A stretch of DNA of 10,594 nucleotides from JAKEGN01 sp964465665 (lineage in GTDB: Bacteria > Pseudomonadota > Gammaproteobacteria > Steroidobacterales > Woeseiaceae). Position numbers and translations under genes: made by a program. Below, in pieces: positions 1 through 6,653 of this stretch. Below the pieces are notes generated by a model. It searched no databases and had not been told where the DNA came from. It worked only from the letters and a program-made list of their open reading frames with translations. The stretch spans positions 1 through 10,594 of the forward strand of contig CAYXKM010000334.1 in assembly GCA_964465665.1 (NCBI GenBank), given 5' to 3'. Every line of letters starts with the position of its first letter. The first letter of the stretch is position 1.

Positions 1-586
1 CGGCTTCGGCGGCCTGCACGAAACTCTGGCTGTCCCGCAACACCGCAATGATAGGTATGCCCAGGGAATCGAGGAATCGCATCAGCTTGTCGAAACTTCG
101 GGTGTTTTGACGTGTGCGATTGGCAACCACGGCGAGTTTGCGGTCTCGCCGGTCGATCTTTGCAATCAGCAACAGGTCGGCAATGCAGCGAGATGCAGCA
201 TGTATGTCGATCGAGGATGGCAGTACCGGCACCAGGATGTTGCTCGTGTCCCGAGTGAGCTCGCGGAGGTCGTCGTGATCGATGCTTGCCGGCGAATCGA
301 CGATGAGCGTTTGCGTTTCACCCGGCACGCGCAACTGCCAGCTTCGCGTCGCTTGCATGGTACGTTTGTATGCGGCGATGCCGTGTATCGGCGGGCAGGA
401 CGGTGGCCTTTTGCTGAGCCAGCTCATGGTGGAACCCTGCTGGTCGCAATCCATGATCGCGGGCATTGGGCCGCGCCGGGCATACAGGCTCGCGAGATTC
501 GTCGCCAGCGTCGTCTTGCCGCAACCCCCCTTGGGATTGAGGATGACGATCTTGTTCAGATTGTCTCTGTTAGGCGTGATCAACAT
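1..586 (-). CDS. ParA/MinD-family P-loop ATPase, 3' end cut by window edge
   Basis: The 195 visible residues form a ParA-type ATPase; such proteins dimerise on ATP and position plasmids, chromosomes or large complexes on the nucleoid. Visible motifs are the deviant Walker A KGGCGKTT at residues 19-26, including the signature first lysine, the switch-like segment DCDQQGS at 46-52, where many relatives have DxDPQGS, and the Walker B-like strand TLIVDSPA at 93-100. The segment LRDSQSF near residues 183-189 also fits the family. Small ParA proteins are about 200-220 residues, so probably only the last 15-25 residues are missing. The ATG at 586 was chosen because it places the P-loop at the usual distance from the N-terminus and the frame closes upstream without another start; no clear ribosome binding site is seen. 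No ParB partner is visible, so this may be an orphan ParA that positions a protein cargo. The family is clear; the cargo is unknown. Confidence 0.87.
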   Translation of the reverse strand, partial: MLITPNRDNLNKIVILNPKGGCGKTTLATNLASLYARRGPMPAIMDCDQQGSTMSWLSKRPPSCPPIHGIAAYKRTMQATRSWQLRVPGETQTLIVDSPASIDHDDLRELTRDTSNILVPVLPSSIDIHAASRCIADLLLIAKIDRRDRKLAVVANRTRQNTRSFDKLMRFLDSLGIPIIAVLRDSQSFVQAAEA

Positions 587-614
587 AGGGAGTGCGTCTG
601 CGTCCGGACATCAC

Positions 615-620
615 ATTATG
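615..620 (-). promoter_or_regulatory. Candidate -10 box for the ParA-family gene
   Basis: On the minus strand this reads CATAAT, one mismatch from TATAAT, and lies 28 nt upstream of the ATG at 586. It would start transcription roughly 20 nt before the gene. No good -35 hexamer is present at 16-18 nt spacing, so this is only a weak candidate. Confidence 0.25.
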
Positions 621-714
621 ATTCATTCGGGCATCGAGCCGTACAACTTACATTACCTAGACCAGCTACTCTGTTCATTTTGCCCGCTTTCTTCCTTGCG
701 GCGGTTCACATAAT

Positions 715-773
715 ACCGGTGCCGCTGCCGGCGTCCACTTATTTGCCGAACCGGTGCCGGTGTTCACTTGTTT
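715..773. repeat. Imperfect tandem repeat, possible small dispersed-element remnant
   Basis: Two similar units stand 35 nt apart in the gap between the transporter gene and the ParA gene. Unit A is at 715-744 and unit B at 750-773. Both open with ACCGGTGCC and close with a CACTTrTTT block (CCACTTATTT in A, TCACTTGTTT in B); B lacks about 6 nt in the middle. This GTGCCGGTGTCCACTTATTT-like wording resembles sequence I associate with short multicopy elements mobilised by REP-associated tyrosine transposases, but that link is from memory and no transposase is present. The rest of the 587-832 gap shows no gene, RNA or terminator that I can support. Confidence 0.4.
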
Positions 774-832
774 GAGTAATTGCATTCGCCGAACGTACCA
801 TGCGCAGCTCGCGGGCCCGGTTACCTGCCCGG

Positions 833-1693
833 TCAGGCCGGTCTTTGCTTACCAACGAGCGCAATCAGCACGCCGCCGAGGATGGCCGATCCGGACAGCG
901 AAACCCGCAGGGACAGGGGTTCTGCCAGAAGCAGCACGCCGCCGAAAGCGGTAATGGCCGGGACCGATAGCTGTACCAGTGCTGCCCGGAGCGATGTCAT
1001 GTGGGTCACCACGATATACCAGATGACGTATCCCATGCCCGAAGTCAGCGCGCCTGAGCTGACTGCCAAGAGCAGGCCCGCCGTTTCGACCGTGGCATCG
1101 GCAAAAGTGAATGCGACCACCGGCAGCACGAAGATCACCGATCGCAGAAAATTGGCCGTGGTCGCGGCCAGCGCGTCGGGTTCCTTTTTCCCGAGGATCG
1201 AGTACACGCCCCAGGCAATGCCGGCTGTCCCCATCAACATGGCAGCGGATGGCGACGGCGCTTTCGCGCCCGGCAGCAACAGTGTGATCAAGCCCGCGAT
1301 GGCGCAAAGCCAGCCCAGCAATTCAATGCATGTCGGCCGGTCTCCGCGGTACAGGGCAACAGCGATCATGGTGCCCTGCACGCATCCGAACAGGATCAAT
1401 GCGCCTGTCGCCGCGCTCAGGCTGACATAGGCGTAGGAAAAAGCGATGGCATAAAGAAACAGCATCGCCGCCGCCGGCCAGCTGCCACGACGAGCGATGC
1501 CCGTATCGCGCCGCACAGCGCTGCACAGTATCGCCAGTGCCACCGCGCCGGATATCAGCCTGAGGGCAGTGAAAGACGCCGGGTCGATGCTTCCGCCCGC
1601 CAAAGCGAGCCGGCACAGGATCGAATTGCCGGCGAATGCCAGCATCGCAGTGACGGTGGCTGCGATCGCTGTCAAAGTCCGCGACCGCGTCAT
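833..1693 (-). CDS. EamA/DMT-family inner-membrane transporter
   Basis: This 286-residue protein is built of two EamA repeats (about residues 7-140 and 150-281), giving roughly ten hydrophobic helices, the usual size and shape of the drug/metabolite transporter superfamily. Each repeat carries family features; the clearest is near the C-terminus, QLSVPAITAFGGVLLLAEPLS at about 241-261, matching the P-x-x-A...LxEPLx motif of the second EamA domain. Positive residues follow the first helix pairs, as expected for an inner-membrane protein. Its ATG lies only 6 nt after the ilvB stop codon on the same strand, so the two genes are probably co-transcribed and translation may be coupled. Known relatives export amino acids, nucleobases or other metabolites. 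Export of a branched-chain amino acid or precursor is a guess from context alone. No intrinsic terminator with a U-run follows the stop. Confidence 0.9.
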   Translation of the reverse strand: MTRSRTLTAIAATVTAMLAFAGNSILCRLALAGGSIDPASFTALRLISGAVALAILCSAVRRDTGIARRGSWPAAAMLFLYAIAFSYAYVSLSAATGALILFGCVQGTMIAVALYRGDRPTCIELLGWLCAIAGLITLLLPGAKAPSPSAAMLMGTAGIAWGVYSILGKKEPDALAATTANFLRSVIFVLPVVAFTFADATVETAGLLLAVSSGALTSGMGYVIWYIVVTHMTSLRAALVQLSVPAITAFGGVLLLAEPLSLRVSLSGSAILGGVLIALVGKQRPA

Positions 1694-1699
1694 CGGCGC

Positions 1700-3550
1700 T
1701 CAGAACATCTCGCTCGGACCCGGGGCGTCGTCGGCCGGTTTGTCGCGGCTCGCGATGAAGTCACCGGTGATCATCTTGTCGTAACTCAGGCCCGGCCCGA
1801 CCATGGGATACACGCCGGCATCCGGATCAATGATGACCTCGAGAAACGCCGGTCCCGGAAAGCGCATGAACTCGGCGATCGTCGCCGGCAAGTCCTGTTT
1901 TCGATCGAGGCGCTTTGCGAATTCGAAGCCATCGGCTTCGGCCGTTCTCACGAAATCCTTGCGGTGCAACGATTTGTCACTGCCGGACATTCGACCCTTG
2001 TAATAAAGCTTCTGCCATTGCCGCACCATGCCGTCACCGAAATTGTTCAGCACGATCACCTTGATCGGCAGGCTGTAGGTGGTGGCAGTTTCGAGTTCAC
2101 CGATGTTCATGCGCATGCTGCCATCACCGTCAATGTCGATGACCAGCCGGTCCCGGCGGGCGAACTGGGCACCGATCGCGGCCGGAAGGCCGAAGCCCAT
2201 GGTTCCCATGCTGCCGGAGGTGAGCCAGAGGCGCGGTTCGCGAAAATCGAAATACTGCGCCGCCCACATCTGGTGCTGGCCGACGCCGGTCGCGATGATC
2301 GCTTGGCCCTTGCTGATGCGGTTGATTTCCTCGATGACGGCACAGGGCTGGATCAGGTCGCTGTCACGGTCGTAATTCAGCGCGTGCTTCGATTTCAAAG
2401 CGGCAATTTCTGCATGCCAGGTCGTAAATTCCTTGTGGAACCCGATGCGTTTCCCGTAGGCGAGCAGATCTTCGAGATCGCGCGAAAGGATGCCAACCTG
2501 GTGCCAGTTGACCCGTTTGACCTTGCCGATCTCCGAGACATCGATGTCGAAATGAGCGATGTATTTGGCGTTGGGCGCGAATCGCACGGGGTCGCCGGCG
2601 ACCCGGTCGTCGAAGCGCGCGCCGATCGCTATCAGCAGGTCGCAGTCCTCGACCGCATAGTTCGCAAACGCCATACCGTGCATGCCGAGCATGTGCAGCG
2701 ACAGCGGATGCGTGGTATCGCTCGCACCCAGCGCCATCAAGGTCGTTGCGACCGGGATGCCGTAGGTGCTGGCGAAATGACGCATGGCTTTGGACGCATT
2801 GCCGTTGATGACGCCGCCGCCCGCATAGATCAGCGGTCGTTCGGACTCGGCCAGCATGGCATATAGCCGCTGGCAGGCCTCATCCGTCAGCCGGTTGTCG
2901 ATGACGGCCTGCAGCCGCGCCCGGTAGCCGGTCAACGGCAAGGTCCCGCCGCCCTGAAATTTCCCTTCCCAGTTCTGCACGTCTTTCGGAATGTCGACCA
3001 CAACCGGGCCAGGCCGGCCGGTACGCGCGAGTTCGAACGCCGCGCGCAGGGTCGCTTCGAGCTGGCCGGCATCTGTGACGAGAAATACGTGCTTGGCCAC
3101 TGCGCCCATGATTGCCGATACCGGCGCTTCCTGGAATGCGTCGGTGCCGATGGCGTACGTCGGCACCTGTCCGCAGATTACGACGATCGGCACCGAGTCC
3201 GCCATGCAGTCGCGTACCGGCGTTACCGTGTTGGTGGCGCCCGGGCCTGAGGTGACCATGACCACACCGACTTTGCCGCTGGCGCGCGCATAACCGGCGG
3301 CCATGAAACCGGCGCCCTGTTCATTGGCGGGAACGATCAGCGGAATCGGCGAGCGACCGTCCGCTTTCCGGTTTGCATCGTTGTAGCGAAAGACCGCATC
3401 GTAAGTCGGCAGTATGGCGCCACCGCTGTAACCGAAAATCGTGTCGACGTTTTCGTCGGCGAGAACCTGCACGACGATATCGGCGCCGGTCATGCGCGTA
3501 CCGGCGAGCGGGTGTTGCCTGATCCGGTCGGCCGGCTGCTGGATGTTCAT
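1700..3550 (-). CDS. ilvB: Acetohydroxyacid (acetolactate) synthase, catalytic large subunit
   Basis: This thiamine-diphosphate enzyme joins two pyruvates, or pyruvate and 2-oxobutyrate, in the first step of valine, leucine and isoleucine synthesis. With the ATG at 3550 it has 616 residues. In order come the ThDP pyrimidine-binding domain with catalytic Glu77 in ANEQGAGFMA and the TSGPGATN loop, the central FAD-binding domain (IGARFDDRVAGDP near 309-321), and the ThDP pyrophosphate domain with GDGS at 475-478 and NN at 502-503. GMVRQWQ follows, with Trp512 at the position that gives 2-oxobutyrate preference, so this is a biosynthetic AHAS, not another pyruvate enzyme. Two segments differ from the enterobacterial norm: ANEQGA instead of RHEQGA, and NNFGDGMVRQWQ. 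The start is uncertain: TTG 3601 is in frame but sits against a -10-like TAAAAT, and ATG 3493 also fits the family. IlvN is divergent; a transporter follows after 6 nt. Confidence 0.95.
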   Translation of the reverse strand: MNIQQPADRIRQHPLAGTRMTGADIVVQVLADENVDTIFGYSGGAILPTYDAVFRYNDANRKADGRSPIPLIVPANEQGAGFMAAGYARASGKVGVVMVTSGPGATNTVTPVRDCMADSVPIVVICGQVPTYAIGTDAFQEAPVSAIMGAVAKHVFLVTDAGQLEATLRAAFELARTGRPGPVVVDIPKDVQNWEGKFQGGGTLPLTGYRARLQAVIDNRLTDEACQRLYAMLAESERPLIYAGGGVINGNASKAMRHFASTYGIPVATTLMALGASDTTHPLSLHMLGMHGMAFANYAVEDCDLLIAIGARFDDRVAGDPVRFAPNAKYIAHFDIDVSEIGKVKRVNWHQVGILSRDLEDLLAYGKRIGFHKEFTTWHAEIAALKSKHALNYDRDSDLIQPCAVIEEINRISKGQAIIATGVGQHQMWAAQYFDFREPRLWLTSGSMGTMGFGLPAAIGAQFARRDRLVIDIDGDGSMRMNIGELETATTYSLPIKVIVLNNFGDGMVRQWQKLYYKGRMSGSDKSLHRKDFVRTAEADGFEFAKRLDRKQDLPATIAEFMRFPGPAFLEVIIDPDAGVYPMVGPGLSYDKMITGDFIASRDKPADDAPGPSEMF

Positions 3551-3601
3551 GGTTACCGCTGGGTCGAGCGTAAGTGCTGGTTTTTCGGCAGTGTTTACCA
3601 A

Positions 3602-3607
3602 ATTTTA
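3602..3607 (-). promoter_or_regulatory. Candidate -10 box for ilvB
   Basis: The minus strand reads TAAAAT here, one mismatch from TATAAT, immediately upstream of the in-frame TTG at 3601. Transcription would begin near 3595, which favours the downstream ATG at 3550 as the ilvB start. No clear -35 hexamer is seen at 17 nt. Position and match make this plausible but not secure. Confidence 0.35.
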
Positions 3608-3620
3608 TTGCATTGCAATA
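3606..3620. promoter_or_regulatory. Perfect 15-nt palindrome, candidate operator between ilvB and ilvN
   Basis: The sequence TATTGCATTGCAATA consists of two perfect 7-nt arms (TATTGCA / TGCAATA) around one central base at 3613. It lies in the divergent gap between ilvB and ilvN and overlaps the upstream edge of the candidate ilvB -10 box. An AT-rich dyad placed like this in a GC-rich genome is what a dimeric regulator would bind, and occupancy would be expected to hinder ilvB transcription and could also affect ilvN. No specific regulator is identified; the sequence is not an obvious match to the Lrp consensus I know. Confidence 0.45.
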
Positions 3621-3698
3621 CTCGAATAACTCAGCCAACATCCCGGTCATCGCAACGATGCGATGGTTTCATTCGAATTCATTCATCCGGATACCGGC

Positions 3699-4220
3699 AT
3701 GCGTCATGTCATATCAGTCCTGTTGCAGAACGAAGTCGGTGCACTGACTCGCATGACCGGACTTTTTTCCACGCGCGGCTACAACATCGACTCGTTGAAT
3801 GTTGCGCCGACCGACAACCCGGCCGTATCGCGGGTAACGCTCGTCATCGAAGGCTCGGATTCCGCGATCGCACAGCTGAATACGCAACTGGCGAAACTGG
3901 TGGATGTCGTCAACATTCACGACATGACCCTCGGCGAACACTTCGAACGCGAGCTTGCGATAGTCAAGTTGAAGCTCGCGACCGGCGGATATGCAAGGGT
4001 GCTGAAGCTGGCATCGGATTTCGGTGCGGAAATTCTCGACGATGCGCAGAACAGCTGCACGATCCAGCTGACAGGACGACTTGCGGAAATCGATGCCTTC
4101 GTCAAGCGCGCTGCGGAAAGCGGCACCCTGTCGGCTGTGGCACGTAGCGGCAGCGTGGCCGTGTCGAAAGGCGAAGTGATCCTGTCGTCCTATGCCAGGG
4201 TGCATCGCCTAACCGGCTGA
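3699..4220 (+). CDS. ilvN: Acetohydroxyacid synthase regulatory small subunit
   Basis: This 173-residue protein binds the AHAS catalytic subunit, raises its activity and transmits feedback inhibition, usually by valine. An N-terminal ACT domain covers about residues 2-77 (MRHVISVLLQNEVGALTRM, then FSTRGYNIDSLNVAPTDNP), followed by the C-terminal small-subunit domain starting near FERELAIVKL and ending in the conserved ARSGSVAVSKGE. Counting from the ATG at 3699, Asn11, Gly14, Asn29 and Ala36 fall where the valine-site residues of E. coli IlvH lie, which supports both this start and valine sensitivity. An in-frame ATG at 3663 would add 12 unmatched residues. The C-terminus runs about ten residues beyond E. 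coli IlvH. The gene heads a tight run with proB starting 11 nt after its stop, and is transcribed away from its partner ilvB, an uncommon arrangement. Confidence 0.95.
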   Translation: MRHVISVLLQNEVGALTRMTGLFSTRGYNIDSLNVAPTDNPAVSRVTLVIEGSDSAIAQLNTQLAKLVDVVNIHDMTLGEHFERELAIVKLKLATGGYARVLKLASDFGAEILDDAQNSCTIQLTGRLAEIDAFVKRAAESGTLSAVARSGSVAVSKGEVILSSYARVHRLTG

Positions 4221-4231
4221 GTATCCATCGC

Positions 4232-5365
4232 ATGTCCGGCAACGCATTGTCCGACTTCCGGCGTATCGTCATCAAGATCGGCTCCGCGCTGCTGATGGAT
4301 CAGGAGCGGCGCCTGATGAGCGAGTGGCTGGCCGGACTCGCAGAAGACATCGCCGGATTGCGCCGAGCAGGCAAGCAGATCCTTGTTGTCACCTCCGGTG
4401 CGGTCGCCATCGGCAGCCGCATCCTGAACATTCATCCACGTCGCTCGCGGCTCGAGGAACTTCAGGCAGCGGCGGCGACCGGTCAGGTACGCCTGGTGAA
4501 CGCGTACCAGGACGCATTTTCACATTACGGGATTACGGTGGCGCAGATCCTGTTGACACCCGACGACACTGAAATCCGCCGCCGATTCCTGAACGCCCGC
4601 GGCACGCTCGAGAAACTGCTGGAACTTGAGGTCATACCTGTGATCAACGAGAACGATACCGTGGCGACGGATGAGTTGCGCTACGGCGACAACGATCGCC
4701 TCGCTGCGAGGGTGGCGCAACTGGTCATGGCCGACGGCCTGGTGCTGCTGTCGGATATCGACGGGTTTTACACGGCAGATCCGCGCAAGCACGCCGGCGC
4801 GGAACATCTGCCGCGCGTTCGCAGGATCACGGACGAGATGTTCGAAATGGCGGGTGCAGCGGGCAGCCCGGTGGGCAGCGGTGGCATGCTGACCAAATTG
4901 CAAGCAGCGAGGATTGCAACGCACGCCGGATGCTCGACCGTCCTTGCATCCGGTACGCTCGAACGTCCCTTGACTGCACTTATGCACGGTGGAAAGTGCA
5001 CGGTGTTCGTCGCCGAGAACACGCCCGCTGCCGCGCGCAAGCAATGGCTGGCCGGCATGCTCGAAGTGCGCGGTGAGTTGCGTCTCGATGCCGGTGCAGT
5101 GGCGGCATTGCGCGACGGCAAGAGCCTGTTGCCTGTCGGTCTCGTCGAAGTCATCGGTAATTTCCGCCGTGGCGACGCGGTTACCCTGGTCGATGCTGCC
5201 GGCGCGGAACTCGGCAGGGGACTGGCCGCATACTCCAGCGAGGAAGCGACCGCGATACGCGGCAGGCAGTCCGAGCAGATCGAATCCATACTCGGCTATC
5301 GCGGCCGCTCGGTGATGGTGCATCGTGACGACCTGGTCTGGTTCCGTGTCGACAACAATGCGTGA
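4232..5365 (+). CDS. proB: Glutamate 5-kinase with C-terminal PUA domain
   Basis: This 377-residue protein phosphorylates glutamate to gamma-glutamyl phosphate, the first step and feedback-control point of proline synthesis, in the cytoplasm. The amino-acid kinase domain spans about residues 8-260: VIKIGSALL (13-21) with the phosphate-binding lysine, VTSGAVAIG (53-61), the glutamate/proline-binding stretch VINENDTVAT (137-146) with YGDNDR (151-156), LLSDIDGFYTADPR (172-185), and the GSGGMLTKLQAA loop (216-227). A PUA domain follows at about 278-365 with the typical GRGLAAYSS and ending ILGYRG. Length and order are those of a full two-domain ProB. Several segments, such as LSDFRRIVIKIGSALL and the MVHRDDLV end, resemble the alphaproteobacterial form. 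Its last 8 nt overlap proA (ATGCGTGA), so translation of the two is probably coupled. Proline feedback inhibition is expected from the intact domain. Confidence 0.97.
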   Translation: MSGNALSDFRRIVIKIGSALLMDQERRLMSEWLAGLAEDIAGLRRAGKQILVVTSGAVAIGSRILNIHPRRSRLEELQAAAATGQVRLVNAYQDAFSHYGITVAQILLTPDDTEIRRRFLNARGTLEKLLELEVIPVINENDTVATDELRYGDNDRLAARVAQLVMADGLVLLSDIDGFYTADPRKHAGAEHLPRVRRITDEMFEMAGAAGSPVGSGGMLTKLQAARIATHAGCSTVLASGTLERPLTALMHGGKCTVFVAENTPAAARKQWLAGMLEVRGELRLDAGAVAALRDGKSLLPVGLVEVIGNFRRGDAVTLVDAAGAELGRGLAAYSSEEATAIRGRQSEQIESILGYRGRSVMVHRDDLVWFRVDNNA

Positions 5366-6653
5366 GAGTTCAAAAAGCAAGGCGCAGCGGCCGGAGCCGA
5401 TTCCGGCAATGATGGACGCCATGGGCAGGGCAGCGCGCGAAGCTGCCCGGTCACTCGCAACCTGCAACGAAGCTTTGCGAAACGATGCACTGCGTGCCGC
5501 AGCTGATGTCCTGCGACAGCGGCAGGATGACATCCTGCAGGCCAATGCGCTGGACCTGCGGTGGGCGCAAGAGCAGGGGCTGAGCGGTGCGCTGCTCGAT
5601 CGCCTGAAACTCGATCCCGGCCGCGTCGATGCGATGGCGAACGGGTTGCTTGCAATCGCCGCTTTGCCGGACCCGCTCGGCCGGCTGCTCGCCGAGTGGA
5701 CGAGGCCGAACGGTCTCAGGATTCATCGCGTCGCGGTACCGCTCGGTGTGATCGGCATCATTTACGAAAGCCGGCCGAACGTAACGGCGGACGCTGCCGG
5801 CTTGTGCCTGAAGTCCGGCAATGCCGTGATACTGCGCGGCGGATCGGAAAGCCTGCAATCGAACCTGGCGATCCATCGCTGCCTGTTGCAGGCACTGGAA
5901 TCATCGGGAATTTCGCCTGCCGCCGTGCAGATGGTGACGACGACCGACCGCGAAGCGGTTGCTTACCTGTTGTCCTCAATGGGCTCATTTGTCGACGTCG
6001 TGATCCCTCGAGGCGGCAAAGGACTGGTGCAGCGCGTGCAGCAGGATGCACGAGTGCCGGTTATCGGCCATCTCGAGGGGATCTGCCATGTCTATCTGCA
6101 CGAGTCGGCCGATCCTGTGATCGCGCGCGCTGTCGTGCTGAATGCCAAAATGCGGCGTACCGGCGTATGCGGCGCGGCCGAAACGCTGCTGGTCGACAGA
6201 AGTGCCGCCGCCCGCCTGTTGCCGGAAGTACTTGGCGCTTTGCGCGACGCCGGTTGCGAGGTCCGCGGCGACAGTGATGTGCGCAACTTATTTCCGGCGG
6301 CTGTCGCTGCCAAGGACGAGGATTGGTCGATGGAGTATCTCGATGCGATCATCTCTGTTCGCGTCGTCGACAATATTGAAGAGGCAATGCGGCACATTCG
6401 ACACTACGGGTCGGCACACACCGAAAGCATCGTGGCGAAAGATGTCGCAGCGGCGGAACGATTTCTGAATGAAGTCGATAGCGCGATCGTGCTGCACAAT
6501 GCGTCGACCCAGTTTGCCGACGGCGGCGAATTCGGCATGGGCGCCGAAATCGGTATCGCCACCGGCCGGATTCACGCCCGCGGTCCGGTCGGTGCCGAAC
6601 AGCTCACCAGCTACAAATACATCGTTCGCGGCAGCGGTCAGGTGCGCCCCTGA
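5358..6653 (+). CDS. proA: Gamma-glutamyl phosphate reductase
   Basis: This 431-residue enzyme of the aldehyde dehydrogenase superfamily reduces gamma-glutamyl phosphate with NADPH to glutamate 5-semialdehyde, which cyclises on the way to proline. Visible are the cofactor-domain stretch VPLGVIGIIYESRPNVTAD (127-145), KSGNAVILRGGSE (152-164), the IPRGGKGL loop (216-223), catalytic Cys271 in RTGVCGAAETLLV, the family signature EEAMRHIRHYGSAHTESI (341-358), and the closing FGMGAEIGI...HARGPVGAEQLTSYKY block. The start at 5358 overlaps the proB stop by 8 nt; an in-frame ATG at 5325 lies deeper inside proB and adds 11 unlikely residues. The segment NAKMRRTGVCGAAETLLVD is the alphaproteobacterial wording, not the enterobacterial QRPSTCNTVETLLV. 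The last base of its TGA is the first base of the next gene's ATG, so proA and the dehydrogenase gene are probably translated together. Confidence 0.97.
   Translation: MRESSKSKAQRPEPIPAMMDAMGRAAREAARSLATCNEALRNDALRAAADVLRQRQDDILQANALDLRWAQEQGLSGALLDRLKLDPGRVDAMANGLLAIAALPDPLGRLLAEWTRPNGLRIHRVAVPLGVIGIIYESRPNVTADAAGLCLKSGNAVILRGGSESLQSNLAIHRCLLQALESSGISPAAVQMVTTTDREAVAYLLSSMGSFVDVVIPRGGKGLVQRVQQDARVPVIGHLEGICHVYLHESADPVIARAVVLNAKMRRTGVCGAAETLLVDRSAAARLLPEVLGALRDAGCEVRGDSDVRNLFPAAVAAKDEDWSMEYLDAIISVRVVDNIEEAMRHIRHYGSAHTESIVAKDVAAAERFLNEVDSAIVLHNASTQFADGGEFGMGAEIGIATGRIHARGPVGAEQLTSYKYIVRGSGQVRP

Noticed and set aside
107..775. A 222-codon open frame on the plus strand opposite the ParA-family gene
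   Set aside because: It is antisense to a clear ATPase and runs into the non-coding repeat region. Nothing in it resembles a protein family.
797..835. An intrinsic terminator after the EamA gene
   Set aside because: The region is GC-rich with repeated CCGGGC blocks, but arms do not form a clean stem and no U-run follows on the minus strand.
1964..2866. A 300-codon open frame on the plus strand opposite ilvB
   Set aside because: It lies wholly inside ilvB on the opposite strand. Its composition (rich in Asp, Arg, His, Val) is what a GC-rich coding sequence gives in the antisense frame, and it shows no domain.
3551..3601. TTG at 3601 as the ilvB start
   Set aside because: It would add 17 residues with no family similarity and sits directly against a -10-like TAAAAT, with no ribosome binding site. 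It was not fully excluded.
4520..5545. A 341-codon open frame on the minus strand opposite proB and proA
   Set aside because: It spans the end of one well-supported gene and the start of another and has no recognisable motif, so it is a GC-driven shadow.
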